The notes beneath the pieces are model-generated. The model ran no database searches. It saw only the letters and a list, made by a program, of their open reading frames with translations, and was not told the origin of the DNA. Shown here in pieces: positions 63,178 through 64,000 of a stretch of DNA of 64,000 bases. This DNA is from Shimia sagamensis. Its GTDB lineage: Bacteria; Pseudomonadota; Alphaproteobacteria; Rhodobacterales; Rhodobacteraceae. The first letter of the stretch is position 1; every line of letters starts with the position of its first letter. The stretch spans positions 62,001 through 126,000 of the forward strand of contig NZ_FXTY01000004.1 of NCBI RefSeq assembly GCF_900182745.1, in the 5' to 3' direction. The translations under genes were made by a program, and so were the position numbers.

Positions 63178-63440
63178 CTATTTCGATCACAGCAGCCTTT
63201 GTCTGGCTTATCGTAGCCAACCTGCGTGCGATGTTTCCATCCAAGGATCATCACTGGAAGTTTGCCTATGGGATGATCGCGATTGGCATTCCGATCTTGA
63301 TTGGTGTCGCGATCCAGAACAGTATCTGGTTGGCGCTGGTGCTGTTGTGCATGGGCGCGTGGATCATGCGATGGCCGGTGGTTTATCTGTGGCGCTGGAT
63401 CAAACGTGTGACCGGGATGGAGACCCCAAGTGATCCTTGA
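63174..63440 (+). CDS. DUF2484 family membrane protein, copy 2
   Basis: The 88-residue paralogue of the preceding gene has the same order of three helices and shared positions (IGV in helix 2; RWPVVYLWRW against RRPLLYFSRK after helix 3). The tandem pair probably arose by duplication. It overlaps copy 1 by four bases and the next gene by eleven, so all three are probably one translation unit. Confidence 0.85.
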   Translation: MTISITAAFVWLIVANLRAMFPSKDHHWKFAYGMIAIGIPILIGVAIQNSIWLALVLLCMGAWIMRWPVVYLWRWIKRVTGMETPSDP

Positions 63441-63744
63441 TTTTACCCTCGCCCTGAACGCGCTGATCTGGTTTGCGACGATGATTCTGCCGCTTTATGG
63501 TCTGATTACCGGCTATAAGCGGCGCCGTGATCTGATGATGCGAGCGAGCTTGCTGATTGTCTGTTTAATTGTGGCCTTGCTGACGTTGGAGGTTACGCTC
63601 GATGTCGTGGCAATCCCTGGTCATGAAGAAGAACTTTCCGTCCTCCAGGGCTATCGCCAGTGGCTCTTCCTTGGGGCGTCCGGCAGCTTGGCGCTGGGGT
63701 GGGCACTGTTTGTCATGGGCAAAGCTCTGCGCGGGCGTAAGTAA
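63430..63744 (+). CDS. Small membrane protein of unknown function
   Basis: The 104-residue protein has three hydrophobic helices (about 5-26, 36-58, 78-97) with a basic loop (GYKRRRDLMMR) between the first two. I do not recognise the family. It starts with GTG inside the end of DUF2484 copy 2 and precedes murB by 77 bp, which suggests an envelope role by association only. Confidence 0.7.
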   Translation: MILDFTLALNALIWFATMILPLYGLITGYKRRRDLMMRASLLIVCLIVALLTLEVTLDVVAIPGHEEELSVLQGYRQWLFLGASGSLALGWALFVMGKALRGRK

Positions 63745-63821
63745 CCAAGCGCAAGCTCTTGCTGTGTGACTCGCGCTTCGGTATCGGTGCGCAATAGGCA
63801 TTTTGATTTCAAGGATATCTC

Positions 63822-64000
63822 ATGACCACATTGCCCACGCCGCGCGGAAAGCTGACTGAAGGCAAGGAGCTCTCGGGCCTGACGTGGCTGCGTGTGGGGG
63901 GACCGGCGGACTACTTGTTCCAACCGGCGGATGTGGAAGATTTGGCCGCGTTCCTAAAAGCCCTACCGGACGATGTGGCCGTGTTCCCAATGGGTGTTGG
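63822..64000 (+). CDS. murB: UDP-N-acetylenolpyruvoylglucosamine reductase MurB (5' part)
   Basis: The 59 visible codons match the N terminus of MurB, with the FAD-binding [20 protein letters not shown] segment (about 24-43) and FPMGVG at the edge. MurB reduces enolpyruvyl-UDP-GlcNAc to UDP-MurNAc with NADPH. AAGGATATCTC precedes the ATG. The remaining part, including the catalytic residues, is beyond the window. Confidence 0.93.
   Translation, partial: MTTLPTPRGKLTEGKELSGLTWLRVGGPADYLFQPADVEDLAAFLKALPDDVAVFPMGV

Overview
The window looks like chromosomal DNA of a marine Rhodobacterales (Roseobacter-group) alphaproteobacterium. The evidence is gene content and order: NDUFA12 next to mlaD, a DUF2155 protein, aat and accC-accB; an aa3-oxidase cluster coxB-ctaB-small ORF-ctaG-ctaE-surf1 followed by thrC and an M16 peptidase; and a dcw (division and cell wall) cluster with DUF2484 proteins beside murC and murB. 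No genus is named, because no rRNA or other species marker is present. No tRNA, rRNA, CRISPR array or intact insertion sequence was seen.

Layout. 1-930: an ArsR-type repressor (cut by the window edge) divergent from a NIPSNAP/ABM small-monooxygenase pair. 1280-4981: an ArsC-like reductase, a secreted sulfatase whose upstream flank carries a fragment of a RidA gene, the intact ridA homologue and an EamA exporter. 5067-8858: a complex I accessory subunit, MlaD, DUF2155, Aat and the biotin carboxylase/carrier pair of acetyl-CoA carboxylase. 9007-11959: a PAS-LuxR regulator, an orphan periplasmic binding protein and a two-subunit ketoacid CoA-transferase. 12215-19052: a membrane protein, topA, a small secreted protein, dprA and tldD. 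19234-27592: the aa3-type cytochrome oxidase and its assembly genes, then threonine synthase, an M16 peptidase and smaller enzymes. 27639-36475: a mixed housekeeping and transport region (FAD-linked dehydrogenase, apt, LysE exporter, MTA phosphorylase, SulP, AEC). 36675-39736: a more A/T-rich accessory cassette with an MFS transporter, a GlxA/AraC-type regulator and a divergent isochorismatase-like hydrolase. 39887-46367: EcsC, the nitrogen-PTS enzyme PtsP, aspartokinase, SDR, DUF1178 and Nudix. 47093 to the end: the dcw cluster mraZ-rsmH-ftsL-ftsI-murE-murF-mraY-(sulfotransferase)-murD-(hpf, antisense flavoprotein)-ftsW-murG-murC-DUF2484-DUF2484-small ORF-murB (cut by the edge).

The most interesting signals are regulatory. 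The 725-bp space before mraZ contains three clusters of TGGGA-type boxes phased at about 10-11 bp: eight in the first, three abutting a -35 element, and five on the opposite strand inside the leader. This is the arrangement reported for MraZ binding sites but far more extended. A 14-bp-stem intrinsic terminator follows, 51 bp before mraZ. FNR-type palindromes lie upstream of the cox cluster and of hpf. Other notable points are a sulfotransferase gene inside dcw whose cofactor-binding N terminus is separated from its start codon by a probable one-base frameshift, a ridA fragment matching the intact gene at 41 of 44 bases, and two copies of a dispersed 3'-end element shared by unrelated genes.
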